Shown here: positions 43,699-52,365 of the stretch, piece by piece | Numbering within the stretch: the first letter of the stretch is position 1 | Layout: each line of letters opens with the position of its first letter | Source of the DNA: Gammaproteobacteria bacterium UBA7310 | GTDB taxonomy: Bacteria; Pseudomonadota; Gammaproteobacteria; Pseudomonadales; Ketobacteraceae | Reading direction: 5' to 3' | Length of the DNA stretch: 64,000 nt | NCBI GenBank assembly: GCA_002471665.1 | Contig: DKQK01000056.1 | Span: 1-64,000, forward strand | The notes under the pieces: model-generated | Seen by the model: only the letters and a program-made list of their open reading frames with translations | The model's database searches: none | What the model was told of the DNA's origin: nothing | Made by a program: the position numbers and the translations under genes

Positions 43699-45051
43699 TC
43701 AGAGTGAATCCAGCCAATCTGCAATGGCCGGAAACGAAACAGTGGGGGCAGTGTTGCCCACCAAAACATCCAGGTGTGATGTACCGGGAACAACCATCCA
43801 TTGGTCATTGGGGTGTTGCGTTTTACCTGCAAACAGCAGATTACTCATGCGTTCAGGGTTGACGCCGCCATTGCTTTCAGAAAACACTGCAAAAGCCGGC
43901 ACCGTAATACGATCCATATGATCATTGTAATAATAATAGCCGTCACCCGCCTCGCGATCCACAGCAATCAACCGATTGCGATTTTCGTAACCGTTTTGCC
44001 AATGTTCACGTAACTGGAAATCATTAAGCCCCCAATCCGCGAACTGTGCGATGTTACCGATATAGAAGCCGGACAAGCCGATACGCACCATAAAGTCTTC
44101 CACATAGCCATTAGTATTGGCGGTATTCCAGATCTCGATCGCCCCAAACAAATCCATCCAACCCGGCAATAAAACAGGGAACGCATCGGCCATATTGGAA
44201 ATGGTTTTGAAAATAATATCCGTGGCACCGGCTACCACAATGGGGGGTACCAATGACAACACCACCGGCAGCACCGCATCCAGATCCATCTTCACTTCCA
44301 ACGCCAACAGATCCCAACCGATGGCGTTATCCACCATGAAGTTGTAAGCAAAGTCGGGCGCACCGGCCGGATCCAACCCCAGAAAACCCGCTACCTGGTT
44401 ATTGCGCTGAGCCGCCAGCGTCGTACTGCCGCGCACATGAGGCAGGTACTCCCCGGCCTTAACAACCGAGGCATCCATGGTAGTGCCCTGCAAATACTGG
44501 TAGGCGCACATGGCCCCGGTACTGAAACCACCGATTACAGGTTTCCTGCCGGTAACCGCGCGCACCTTAGCCACCGCCGCCGGGTAATCCAGCGCACACC
44601 AAACATCTAACGTGGTGTTGCCATTGCCGTTATCACTCTTGAAATCGCCTCTGCCGGTGCCACGAAAATTCCCCAGCCACACGTCATAGCCACGCAAATA
44701 CAGGTAATGTGCCAGGCTGAACATTTTCAGGTTATCTTTCTGCACGATAGGATCGTCCTTCGCCCATTGTGGCGCATCGGACGGCATTTGATAGTTATAG
44801 CTGTTCAACCACAACGGCGAGCGCACATCAAACTGATCAAAATTGTTCACTATACCGGGAAACAACAGAACCGGCTGACCGGAGCGATAACGGTACCCGT
44901 TGGAGGGCCGGTAGCGGCGCATCTTAATGTCCAGACCGTCGTCGGTTTTCGCCACATAACGGCCTTCTACCCCGTCCACGCCACCGCCACATCCGGCCAG
45001 CAGCATCAACACTGCAACCAGGATTAAGCCCAAGGCTCTATCGTTTTTCAT
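43699..45051 (-). CDS. Lipoprotein alpha/beta-hydrolase (lipase-like)
   Basis: A 450-residue lipoprotein: signal peptide with lipobox 'LLAGC' (about residue 20). The alpha/beta-hydrolase fold shows the oxyanion region 'PVLLFPGIVNNFDQFDV', a 'LRGYDVWLGNFRGTGRG' segment like acid lipases, the nucleophile elbow 'GGFSTGAMC', and a C-terminal 'VPGTSHLDVLVG' for the catalytic His. This pattern resembles gastric/lysosomal-type lipases. The ATG at 45051 is chosen because it starts the signal peptide; an upstream reading adds a polar stretch. An inverted repeat lies in its leader region. Confidence 0.85.
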   Translation of the reverse strand: MKNDRALGLILVAVLMLLAGCGGGVDGVEGRYVAKTDDGLDIKMRRYRPSNGYRYRSGQPVLLFPGIVNNFDQFDVRSPLWLNSYNYQMPSDAPQWAKDDPIVQKDNLKMFSLAHYLYLRGYDVWLGNFRGTGRGDFKSDNGNGNTTLDVWCALDYPAAVAKVRAVTGRKPVIGGFSTGAMCAYQYLQGTTMDASVVKAGEYLPHVRGSTTLAAQRNNQVAGFLGLDPAGAPDFAYNFMVDNAIGWDLLALEVKMDLDAVLPVVLSLVPPIVVAGATDIIFKTISNMADAFPVLLPGWMDLFGAIEIWNTANTNGYVEDFMVRIGLSGFYIGNIAQFADWGLNDFQLREHWQNGYENRNRLIAVDREAGDGYYYYNDHMDRITVPAFAVFSESNGGVNPERMSNLLFAGKTQHPNDQWMVVPGTSHLDVLVGNTAPTVSFPAIADWLDSL

Positions 45052-45120
45052 AAGCAATTGTCTCTTTTTGTTATGTTTATTTTGATCCGCCACCGAAATT
45101 TCAGGCAAACAATGCCCGCA

Positions 45121-45144
45121 CCCTGAAAAAGACCATTTTCAGGG
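45121..45144. promoter_or_regulatory. Perfect 9-bp inverted repeat upstream of the lipase gene
   Basis: CCCTGAAAA (45121-45129) and TTTTCAGGG (45136-45144) are exact inverted repeats with six bases between. The element sits about 70-95 bases upstream of the lipase ATG and could be an operator or a leader hairpin. Confidence 0.45.
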
Positions 45145-45252
45145 TATCGAAACAGACCTTGTGATGAATCAGTAAGGAATAACCTTGTGCAGGAAGCCTT
45201 ACCTGATAGGACACAACCATAAGGGCAATGTCCGAATCTGACTTGTACGAAT

Positions 45253-45280
45253 TTAACATCACTCGATCCGGTGATAGACT
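45253..45280 (+). promoter_or_regulatory. Candidate promoter for the mutarotase gene
   Basis: TTAACA (45253-45258), a 16-base spacer and TAGACT (45275-45280) resemble a sigma-70 promoter. Transcription would start about 20 bases before the likely start codon, leaving a very short leader with no clear Shine-Dalgarno. Confidence 0.4.
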
Positions 45281-45304
45281 GAGTGCCACACCACTGCCTT
45301 GCGA

Positions 45305-46207
45305 ATGCCTATGGACATCAACTACGTCACACTGTGCCAGATCGATGAACTGATGTGCCTGCGGGTGGATCACCCCCAGGCGAAAGCCCTGATTGCTTTG
45401 CAGGGAGCCCAGTTATTGGAATACACCCCCACAGGCGAGCAGCCGGTAATATGGCTGAGCGAGCTGGCCGAGTTTAAAAAAGGCAAATCCATACGCGGGG
45501 GCATTCCGATTTGCTGGCCCTGGTTTGGGGATGCCAGGAAAAACCCGGAATCGGTACAAAAACACTTACCGAAGGGTGCGTTGCCTGCCCACGGCTGGGT
45601 GCGGGACAAACCCTGGTTACTGGAATGGGCAGCAAGCGATGAGGAACGGGTGCACTTGCGGTTTCGTTTCCCCACCAATATATGGCCGGCTCCGTTCCCT
45701 AACGGAGTGGAACTCAGCGTGGAAATGCGAATCGGCACAACGCTGCAGATGTGTCTTACCACCAACAACCAATCGGACCAGACGGTAAACTTCAGTCAGG
45801 CATTGCACAGCTACTTTGCCATCAGTGATGTGGGGAGTGTGCAAATTGGAAACCTGGAGGGCGTCACCTATATCGATACGCTGGATGATTGGCAAGAGAA
45901 TAGCAGTGATACCCCACTCGCCATTGGCGAAGAGGTGGATCGAATCTATGTGGATACGCCGAAGGTGATCACCATTGCGGACAGCCGTTGGCAGCGAACA
46001 ATCCAGTTGACTTCACCGGACGCCAAGTCCGCAGTGGTATGGAATCCCTGGATTGAAAAGAGCAAACGCTTGGGACAATTTGCAGATGACGCTTATGAGA
46101 GGATGGTTTGTGTGGAATCTGGAAACACTGCCAACAAAAGCCTCCTGCTAAGAGAGCAGGCGGCAGGGCATCTTAGAATAAACGTAGGATTAAGATGCCC
46201 TGATTGA
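45305..46207 (+). CDS. D-hexose-6-phosphate mutarotase (YeaD-like)
   Basis: A galactose-mutarotase-fold protein of about 300 residues that interconverts anomers of glucose 6-phosphate. Typical motifs: 'ALIALQGAQLLEYTP', 'GKSIRGGIPICWPWFGD', 'LPAHGWVRDKPWLLEW' (catalytic His), 'QALHSYFAISDV' and 'VVWNPWIEKSKRLGQFADD'. Starts at ATG 45305 or ATG 45311 are both possible; a TTG at 45299 is less likely. Confidence 0.92.
   Translation: MPMDINYVTLCQIDELMCLRVDHPQAKALIALQGAQLLEYTPTGEQPVIWLSELAEFKKGKSIRGGIPICWPWFGDARKNPESVQKHLPKGALPAHGWVRDKPWLLEWAASDEERVHLRFRFPTNIWPAPFPNGVELSVEMRIGTTLQMCLTTNNQSDQTVNFSQALHSYFAISDVGSVQIGNLEGVTYIDTLDDWQENSSDTPLAIGEEVDRIYVDTPKVITIADSRWQRTIQLTSPDAKSAVVWNPWIEKSKRLGQFADDAYERMVCVESGNTANKSLLLREQAAGHLRINVGLRCPD
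46164..46202 (+). repeat. 12-bp perfect stem inside the 3' end of the mutarotase gene
   Basis: 46164-46175 and 46191-46202 are exact inverted repeats around a 15-base loop, ending three bases before the stop codon. It may serve as a terminator-like or stabilising structure between two convergent genes; no T run follows. Confidence 0.55.
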
Positions 46208-46248
46208 TAGCAATTTAAGTCCAAATCACCAAAAGTATACCTGAAGAT

Positions 46249-46650
46249 CTAGGGATAGATCGCATTACAGATGTTGTCATCTTCAATGACTATTATCTTA
46301 TAGCCTTTCGAGGTTTTAACAAGCACGTCACACGAAGCCTCATATGTGACTAACGTTACCGTTTCAACGCGTTTTATTTTACCCTCAATCGGAAAATCTT
46401 CTGGACCCACATCCCGAATGACTACTTTTCTATTTTTACCAAAAATCGATTCAGGGTCTGCCGCTCCATGCTTATTAAAGAAAATCGCATATGGCAATAT
46501 ATACTCGCTACCAGTAGGCAAATCGACATGCCGCCCCTCGTCGACCCCATCTTCACCACGTGGACTGTTATCGCAAGCACTCAAATAGAGAGCCGCAGTA
46601 ACGGCAACCAACATCTTCAACATAACACCCAAGTTACAGACCCTATACAT
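46249..46650 (-). CDS. Small hypothetical lipoprotein
   Basis: A 133-residue protein with a signal peptide and lipobox 'LSAC' (about Cys26). The mature part has two further cysteines (in 'EASCDVL' and 'DNICNAIYP') that could form a disulfide. I do not recognise the family. The ATG has AGGAGA nine bases upstream, overlapping the stop of the FecR-TPR-barrel gene 11 bases away, so it is co-transcribed with it. Its DNA is AT-rich like the adjacent half of that gene. Confidence 0.72.
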   Translation of the reverse strand: MYRVCNLGVMLKMLVAVTAALYLSACDNSPRGEDGVDEGRHVDLPTGSEYILPYAIFFNKHGAADPESIFGKNRKVVIRDVGPEDFPIEGKIKRVETVTLVTYEASCDVLVKTSKGYKIIVIEDDNICNAIYP

Positions 46651-46661
46651 GTTTCTTTCTC

Positions 46662-49600
46662 CTATAAATTAACACTAAAACCAACAAACCATTGTCGCGC
46701 CGGATAAAAAGCAAAAAACGAATCCGTCCAACCAAGAAACTCTTGCTCTTCATTCAGAATGTTTTTCACTCCAAAATTAACAAAACTATCGAACCCTTCA
46801 ATCTTGTAACGTGCATCAACATTCGTTATCCACGTTGATTCTTCCAACTGATCAGAATCACTCGGTACTTCCAGCTTTTGCTTATAATATACCTGTTCAA
46901 GAAAAACAGAGACAGCCTTACGATCAAACAGCCCTATCTTTATGGGGATTTGATACCTGGAAATCCTATCATACCCAAGATTAAAGTCATCTCCATCCCT
47001 GAACTTAGATTCAACCCAAAGGCCAGACACGGACACGGATATGCTGTCTTTAATGCGGGTTGAGACATACACATTAATATTATTCTCGATAGTCTCAATA
47101 TCCACGTACTCATCCAGTCTTTCAGCAGGACTTTCCATATGACGCTGCATCACCGACATTCCATATTTGTAAATTCCACCACGTTGATCATATCTCAGTA
47201 CGTAATTCGTAGATACTGTACCACTCGCATCTGAATCGTATAGTTGACTCACCCCTGAAAAAGTTACCGGCTCGACGGTCTGCACATACGAGGAATATGA
47301 TGAAACTGACTTGAAAGCAACCACACGCAGATTACTTGAATTATCGAAATGGTAGGTAACGCCAAGTTTGGGCAACCAGTAATTACGGTTATCTGGCACC
47401 TTAAATCTATTCTCAGCTTCTGTATAAGATGAAAAGAACAGTGATGAGAATCGCTCGCTTTGGAATGCACGAACATCGCCCTCAACTACTTCATCGAAAT
47501 AAGCCAGCGAGAAATCGATATCCACAGATTCCATTAAATCGAAGTGATAGTAGCCATATACAGATTGGGTTTCGATACTTCCTACTTTAGAATCCTCATT
47601 AATCACTTCGAAAGATGCACCAGCGCCTAGATCCTCGAACAGCCGTTCATTGAACCGCTCGACAAAGTCGTCAGATGAAAAAAGTGCTCCAAAAGTTAAC
47701 CTTCCTTTATGAATTCTCGTTACCCCCTGAAATTCATACACCCTAACGTCGTCTTTCAATATATAGGGATCAGGATCCAGATAAAAATCCAGTTCTTCCG
47801 ATTCGTTTGATACTTCTTGCACTGATATCAACCAAGAGAAAGCATTCTCAGATTTAGATGTAATCGCCAGCCGGTCTACATCTCGGTTCAATTCTCTGGA
47901 TCTGCTGCTCTCTGGCCTATCTGCGAGCTCGGGCGCCAAGTACCCTGAATACCAATTCAAACGTCTGTGCTCGAATTGCACTTTTACATTTGGAGATATT
48001 TCCCACTGAATTAACCCCGCGTAAATATCCTGCTCCTGATCCGCATTCTCACGCCAGCCATCCGACTCAAAATGATATTGACCCAGGCTCACTGCAATTG
48101 GCCCCGCCAGGAAGGAGCCCACCAGATCATCGGCCCAGGTGCCGTCGCTGCCACCAAAGCCATTCACAGCCCCGTACACCCCATCCTGCGTAAACAAAGA
48201 ATGATACTCGTTATAGCCAGGCTGCTGGGGGCCGGCGCCTTCCACGAAACCAATGCCGGTTTCCGCGAGTTGCGGTTGCAGCGGATAGGCACTCAACGGC
48301 TGCCATAATTGGGATTGCAACAGCTCAGAAGCGCGCGCTGCATCATAGCGGCTATTACCCCGATATTTGTCCGCCAACAATCGATGTCCTTCTGAATTGG
48401 TAGGGTCTTCCCGTAACGCATTCCAACCTTCCAGCAATACGCCTTGATCATAACCCACCTCATCGTAGGCGCGCGCCAGGGCCGCGCTTCGGCTGGCGGC
48501 ATCGCTTTGCAACAATGTTTCGGACCGATACAGCGCGCGCTCGTCATTCAGGTGGCGCGAGGTCTCCAGCTCATCAATGGCGCCGATGGGATCGTTTGCG
48601 TACAGCTTGCGCACGCCTTCATAAAAGTACGCGGTTGGATCCTGGGGATCCAGCTGCTTGGCCAATTCCCATTGGGTGGCGGCATCGCCGTCGCGCTTTT
48701 CTTCAAAATAAGCCCGCCCCAGATAACTGCGCAACACGCTGCGGGCCGGATCCAGGCTTACCGCAAACTCCAGCTGGCGTCGGCCTGCCTCCAGTTCACC
48801 CTGGCGCAACAAAACCAGGCCCAATCCCAATCGAGCCTGGGGATCTTCCGATGATTTGGCCACCGCCTGGCGGAAACGAGCTTCGGCTGCAGAATAACGA
48901 TGGTTAAAAAGATCAACATAGCCGGATTGAACCAATGTTGCTGCGGATGCAGGATCTAGCCGGCGTGCATTCGCCACTGAGTCGGATGCAGCGCTGATAT
49001 TACCCATGGCGACCTGGGTCTCACTCAATCGAATCCAGGCAGCCACTGCCTGCGGGTGCCTTTGTGTGGCATCACGGGCGACCTCATGGGCGGCAGGCAG
49101 ATCCAGGCTGGCCTGCCGGGCATAGGACAGGGCCAATAATGCCGGTAACGCTTGCGGGTCGGCCCGCACTGCGGATTGAGCCTGCTGCAATGCCTGTGCC
49201 GGATCATTGGTAACGGTGCTCATCATGCTCTGTAAAGCCAACGCCTCTGCCGAATCTACACCACGCAAGGTATCCCGTGCGTTACTGAAATTACCCACTG
49301 ACAAATAGCTGGCTGCCAGCGCAATATTCACGCGGGGGCCAGGGTTTATCAGGTTTTTCAAGGTTTCGATGGCAAGATCAGGCCGGTTTTGATCAAGGTG
49401 ACCGGCGGCCGCAGCCAGCGCTTCGCTATTGGCCCCTTGCTGAAGCCGGTCCATAAACATGGCCGGGGGAAAGTACACCGCCCAATCCACGGTCTCCGTG
49501 GTGGCGATGTCAATGATGTCGATATCCGCTTTTCCGCTCAGTATTGCCTTTTTACCGGCGCTAAGTGTTGCTTGCTGGTGATTCTCTGGTTGATTGACTT

Positions 49601-50075
49601 GGGTTCCGGCAACGGTAACCTGCCCCTCAATAACGCTGACCTGGCTGGCGGAGTCTGTGGCGGTCACCAGAAATTCGGTGCCATCCACCACCGCGTTGGC
49701 GTACGGTGTTTTCACGCCAAAGCGTTGGGTAATTCGGCTGATAAAATGAGTAACACCCTGCTGCAGTTCCACCCAGAAGCTACCGGCTTGCTGTGTAGAT
49801 GGAAAGGACAACACCGTATTCTGATCCAGGCGCACAAAGCTGTTGTTGCTGAGGTAAATGGCCGCCCGGCTGTCCGCACCCACTTCCAACTGTTGCCCCG
49901 GGCAGATCAACGCATCCGGTTGCACTGTGGCGCCGGAGGAATGCAGAGCCTGGCTGTCCTTCACCACCACATAACCGTTGACCGACACCACCATTGCTGC
50001 CCATTCATCACAGGCTGTGGCGACAGAATGAATTGTCAATGTACACAACATGACAAAAGCTGTTGATGTTCGCAC
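46662..50075 (-). CDS. FecR-TPR-outer-membrane beta-barrel fusion protein
   Basis: A 1137-residue exported protein. A signal peptide (to about residue 21) precedes a FecR domain (about 80-170: 'VGADSRAAIYLSNNSFVRL', 'TPYANAVVDGTEFLVT'). About 210-600 is a run of tetratricopeptide repeats. From about 640 to the end is a strand-rich barrel resembling the C-terminal part of TonB-dependent receptors, ending 'WFVGFSVNL'; no plug domain is visible. The start is GTG with GGGGAG just upstream. It follows a CHASE2 cyclase gene by 243 bases. Base composition changes sharply near 48.0 kb, inside the barrel: hand counts give 38 of 60 G+C at 48781-48840 but 20 of 60 at 47041-47100. The barrel half may have a different origin. 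Confidence 0.82.
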   Translation of the reverse strand: MRTSTAFVMLCTLTIHSVATACDEWAAMVVSVNGYVVVKDSQALHSSGATVQPDALICPGQQLEVGADSRAAIYLSNNSFVRLDQNTVLSFPSTQQAGSFWVELQQGVTHFISRITQRFGVKTPYANAVVDGTEFLVTATDSASQVSVIEGQVTVAGTQVNQPENHQQATLSAGKKAILSGKADIDIIDIATTETVDWAVYFPPAMFMDRLQQGANSEALAAAAGHLDQNRPDLAIETLKNLINPGPRVNIALAASYLSVGNFSNARDTLRGVDSAEALALQSMMSTVTNDPAQALQQAQSAVRADPQALPALLALSYARQASLDLPAAHEVARDATQRHPQAVAAWIRLSETQVAMGNISAASDSVANARRLDPASAATLVQSGYVDLFNHRYSAAEARFRQAVAKSSEDPQARLGLGLVLLRQGELEAGRRQLEFAVSLDPARSVLRSYLGRAYFEEKRDGDAATQWELAKQLDPQDPTAYFYEGVRKLYANDPIGAIDELETSRHLNDERALYRSETLLQSDAASRSAALARAYDEVGYDQGVLLEGWNALREDPTNSEGHRLLADKYRGNSRYDAARASELLQSQLWQPLSAYPLQPQLAETGIGFVEGAGPQQPGYNEYHSLFTQDGVYGAVNGFGGSDGTWADDLVGSFLAGPIAVSLGQYHFESDGWRENADQEQDIYAGLIQWEISPNVKVQFEHRRLNWYSGYLAPELADRPESSRSRELNRDVDRLAITSKSENAFSWLISVQEVSNESEELDFYLDPDPYILKDDVRVYEFQGVTRIHKGRLTFGALFSSDDFVERFNERLFEDLGAGASFEVINEDSKVGSIETQSVYGYYHFDLMESVDIDFSLAYFDEVVEGDVRAFQSERFSSLFFSSYTEAENRFKVPDNRNYWLPKLGVTYHFDNSSNLRVVAFKSVSSYSSYVQTVEPVTFSGVSQLYDSDASGTVSTNYVLRYDQRGGIYKYGMSVMQRHMESPAERLDEYVDIETIENNINVYVSTRIKDSISVSVSGLWVESKFRDGDDFNLGYDRISRYQIPIKIGLFDRKAVSVFLEQVYYKQKLEVPSDSDQLEESTWITNVDARYKIEGFDSFVNFGVKNILNEEQEFLGWTDSFFAFYPARQWFVGFSVNL

Positions 50076-50318
50076 GCACGTCTCCCCGACTACGGCGTCA
50101 GGCTGGATCAGCCACGCCGTTGATTACCAGCAATTTCAAAACAATTCGACGGCGACCAAGCCTGATTGTTTAAACAGTCACGAACGGTATTCTGAGAGTT
50201 ACCTCAACAGACAGGCACAACACACTCTTAAAACCCATGGCCATTTTGCTCACTTTCACTGGTCAAATCTAGACAGATGTGAAAATTACCACCGCAATGT
50301 TTTGAAAATTGGCGATTA

Positions 50319-52304
50319 TCACTTTGACGAAAACGGAATTATGCCCTTCGCCAATAACTCAAGGTCGTGGTCTTCAATGAGTGCGTTTATTTTTTGAACA
50401 GCAAACCCCGTTGGCCCGTCATCCGCATAATAACGTTTTACCGTGGAAAACAGCTTCAGTGCGCCCTCGATCTGACCGGCCTCCAGTTTCATGATCGCCA
50501 GCCGATATTGTTTCAGCAGCACCGGATCGCGCACATTTTTAACGGTGAACACGCCCAACGGCTGCTGTTTGCCGACAAACTTGAAACGCCCCAGATAACG
50601 CAGCGAATCATCCGACGAGAGGGCACAGGATTCACTGATCAACACCTCAGTACCCAGTTGTTTATTGGCCCCCTCCAGCCGTGAAGTGGTATTGATGATG
50701 TCACCCATGGCCCGGAACTCATGATGATCCATTGCCCCGAAGTGTCCAAGTACAATTTCACCGGAGTGAATACCGATGCGGGTGGGCAACTCTCTGCCCG
50801 GGTGCTCTGCATTGAAGCGGGCAATATTCTGATTGATCTGCGCCACCACCGGTTGCAGGGATTGCCAGGCGTTTTCTCGATCCAGATGCAGCCACAGCGC
50901 AATAACACCGTCTCCGGCCACATCAGAAATAATGCCACCAGACTGCCGGATCGGAGGAATAATCGCGTGATAATATGACTGCATCAGGTCACCCAGATCC
51001 GCAGGGCTCAGTGTTTCCGAAAGCCGGGAATAGCCTTGGGCATCCGTCACCATGCACACACTGTTATGGTAATCGCGCACCGCGGGCAATCCCTGCTGTA
51101 CCACTAAACGTTCCAATTCATCCCGCGGCAAATACTTGCCGAATGCCCATTGCAGACGTCGTTTCTGGTTGAACAATTCCCGATTACGCAGCCACATCCC
51201 CATGGCACCGGCCACCGGCAGCATCACCACAACCGTATGAAACCAGGGCAGCCACAGGAACCACCGGGTAAAGGCTGCATAGATCAAACCGGTGATCAGC
51301 AAGACCAGGCCGGCCACGGATATTGCCGCCACCATGGGCCCGCTATAACGGGCTACTGAAAAGCTCACTATGCCCACCAGCAACAACAGCACCCCGTTTT
51401 GCCAAGGCAGCCATTCCCGCAACCAATGACCCTCGGCCAGATTGGCATAGGCCGTCGCTGCCAGCTCCACACCACTCACATCCAGCCCTCTGTCATTGCT
51501 GAACGACGTATAGAAGCCATCTCTCTGATCCGGCTGATCCGCTGCAGAATAGCCCACAAACACGACACGATTCTCCACGGCAGCCTGGGCCCGGGGTGTC
51601 CGGTTGACGACATCAGCAAACTCCAGGGTGGTAATGGTGCGGGGCGGGCCATATAGATTCAGCAGCGGATCGGGTCTTGCATCAGACAGATCCGGAAGGC
51701 CCTGCTGTGATGGATTGTCTGCACTGACAATTCGCCAGGCCCGGGTGGGTAAGGTGGGAACATTGATGAACGATGGGTGCCGCAGAAAAAACCGACTGAC
51801 CCGGGCCGGTACTTTTGGCAGAATCAATGGGGCGACATCCAATGCCGACTCTGCAAACGGGGCATAAGGCTGCAGAAAACTTTCCATCTCTGCCCCCTCC
51901 AGCATTTCTTTCTGGGATCGACTGAAGAGCAGGACATTGCCCGCCTGCTTGATGGCTTGTGCGAAAGCCTGATCCCCTTGCTGATCGCGTTCAGTCTCAA
52001 AAAACACATCAAATACAATCAATCTTGCATTCAGATCGGACAGGGCGTTCACCAACTCAGCATGGGATTGCCTTGACCATTGGTATAGTTTTTCCGACAA
52101 CCCCAAGGTTCTGGCACTGTTACGGGTGATGGCAATCACCGCAACATTCTGTGGCGACACCACCGGGCCACGCATTTTGAACAGTACATCCAGGCCTAAA
52201 CGCTGCTCAAGGGCCAAGCCGGCGGGCGTGATGGCCCACACAGAAACCAACAATACAACACCGTAAGGAATTGCCTTCAGTAACAGGCTGCGAACTGATT
52301 GCAA
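50319..52304 (-). CDS. CHASE2-domain adenylate/guanylate cyclase
   Basis: A 661-residue inner-membrane class III nucleotide cyclase. An N-terminal helix (about 12-28) leads to a periplasmic CHASE2 sensor (about 30-300), then three membrane helices (about 304-370) and a cytoplasmic cyclase domain. Metal Asp421 ('MVTDAQGYSRLSE') and Asp465 ('SDVAGDGVIALW'), and 'GDIINTTSRLEGANK' with Asn538 and Arg542, indicate an active enzyme making cAMP or cGMP. The start is TTG: GGAAG lies eight bases upstream and a stop codon precedes it in frame. FecR genes often sit beside CHASE2 cyclases, as here. Confidence 0.92.
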   Translation of the reverse strand: MQSVRSLLLKAIPYGVVLLVSVWAITPAGLALEQRLGLDVLFKMRGPVVSPQNVAVIAITRNSARTLGLSEKLYQWSRQSHAELVNALSDLNARLIVFDVFFETERDQQGDQAFAQAIKQAGNVLLFSRSQKEMLEGAEMESFLQPYAPFAESALDVAPLILPKVPARVSRFFLRHPSFINVPTLPTRAWRIVSADNPSQQGLPDLSDARPDPLLNLYGPPRTITTLEFADVVNRTPRAQAAVENRVVFVGYSAADQPDQRDGFYTSFSNDRGLDVSGVELAATAYANLAEGHWLREWLPWQNGVLLLLVGIVSFSVARYSGPMVAAISVAGLVLLITGLIYAAFTRWFLWLPWFHTVVVMLPVAGAMGMWLRNRELFNQKRRLQWAFGKYLPRDELERLVVQQGLPAVRDYHNSVCMVTDAQGYSRLSETLSPADLGDLMQSYYHAIIPPIRQSGGIISDVAGDGVIALWLHLDRENAWQSLQPVVAQINQNIARFNAEHPGRELPTRIGIHSGEIVLGHFGAMDHHEFRAMGDIINTTSRLEGANKQLGTEVLISESCALSSDDSLRYLGRFKFVGKQQPLGVFTVKNVRDPVLLKQYRLAIMKLEAGQIEGALKLFSTVKRYYADDGPTGFAVQKINALIEDHDLELLAKGIIPFSSK

Positions 52305-52365
52305 GTAGATTGCTTCCGTAACGATTCAGAATACTCACTACTATATTCAACCCTATACAATTTGA

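Noticed and set aside
50220..50300. Possible CRP-cAMP site (TGTGA half-site) upstream of the FecR fusion gene
   Set aside because: Only one half-site is present; the second arm does not match TCACA, so it does not stand out from chance.
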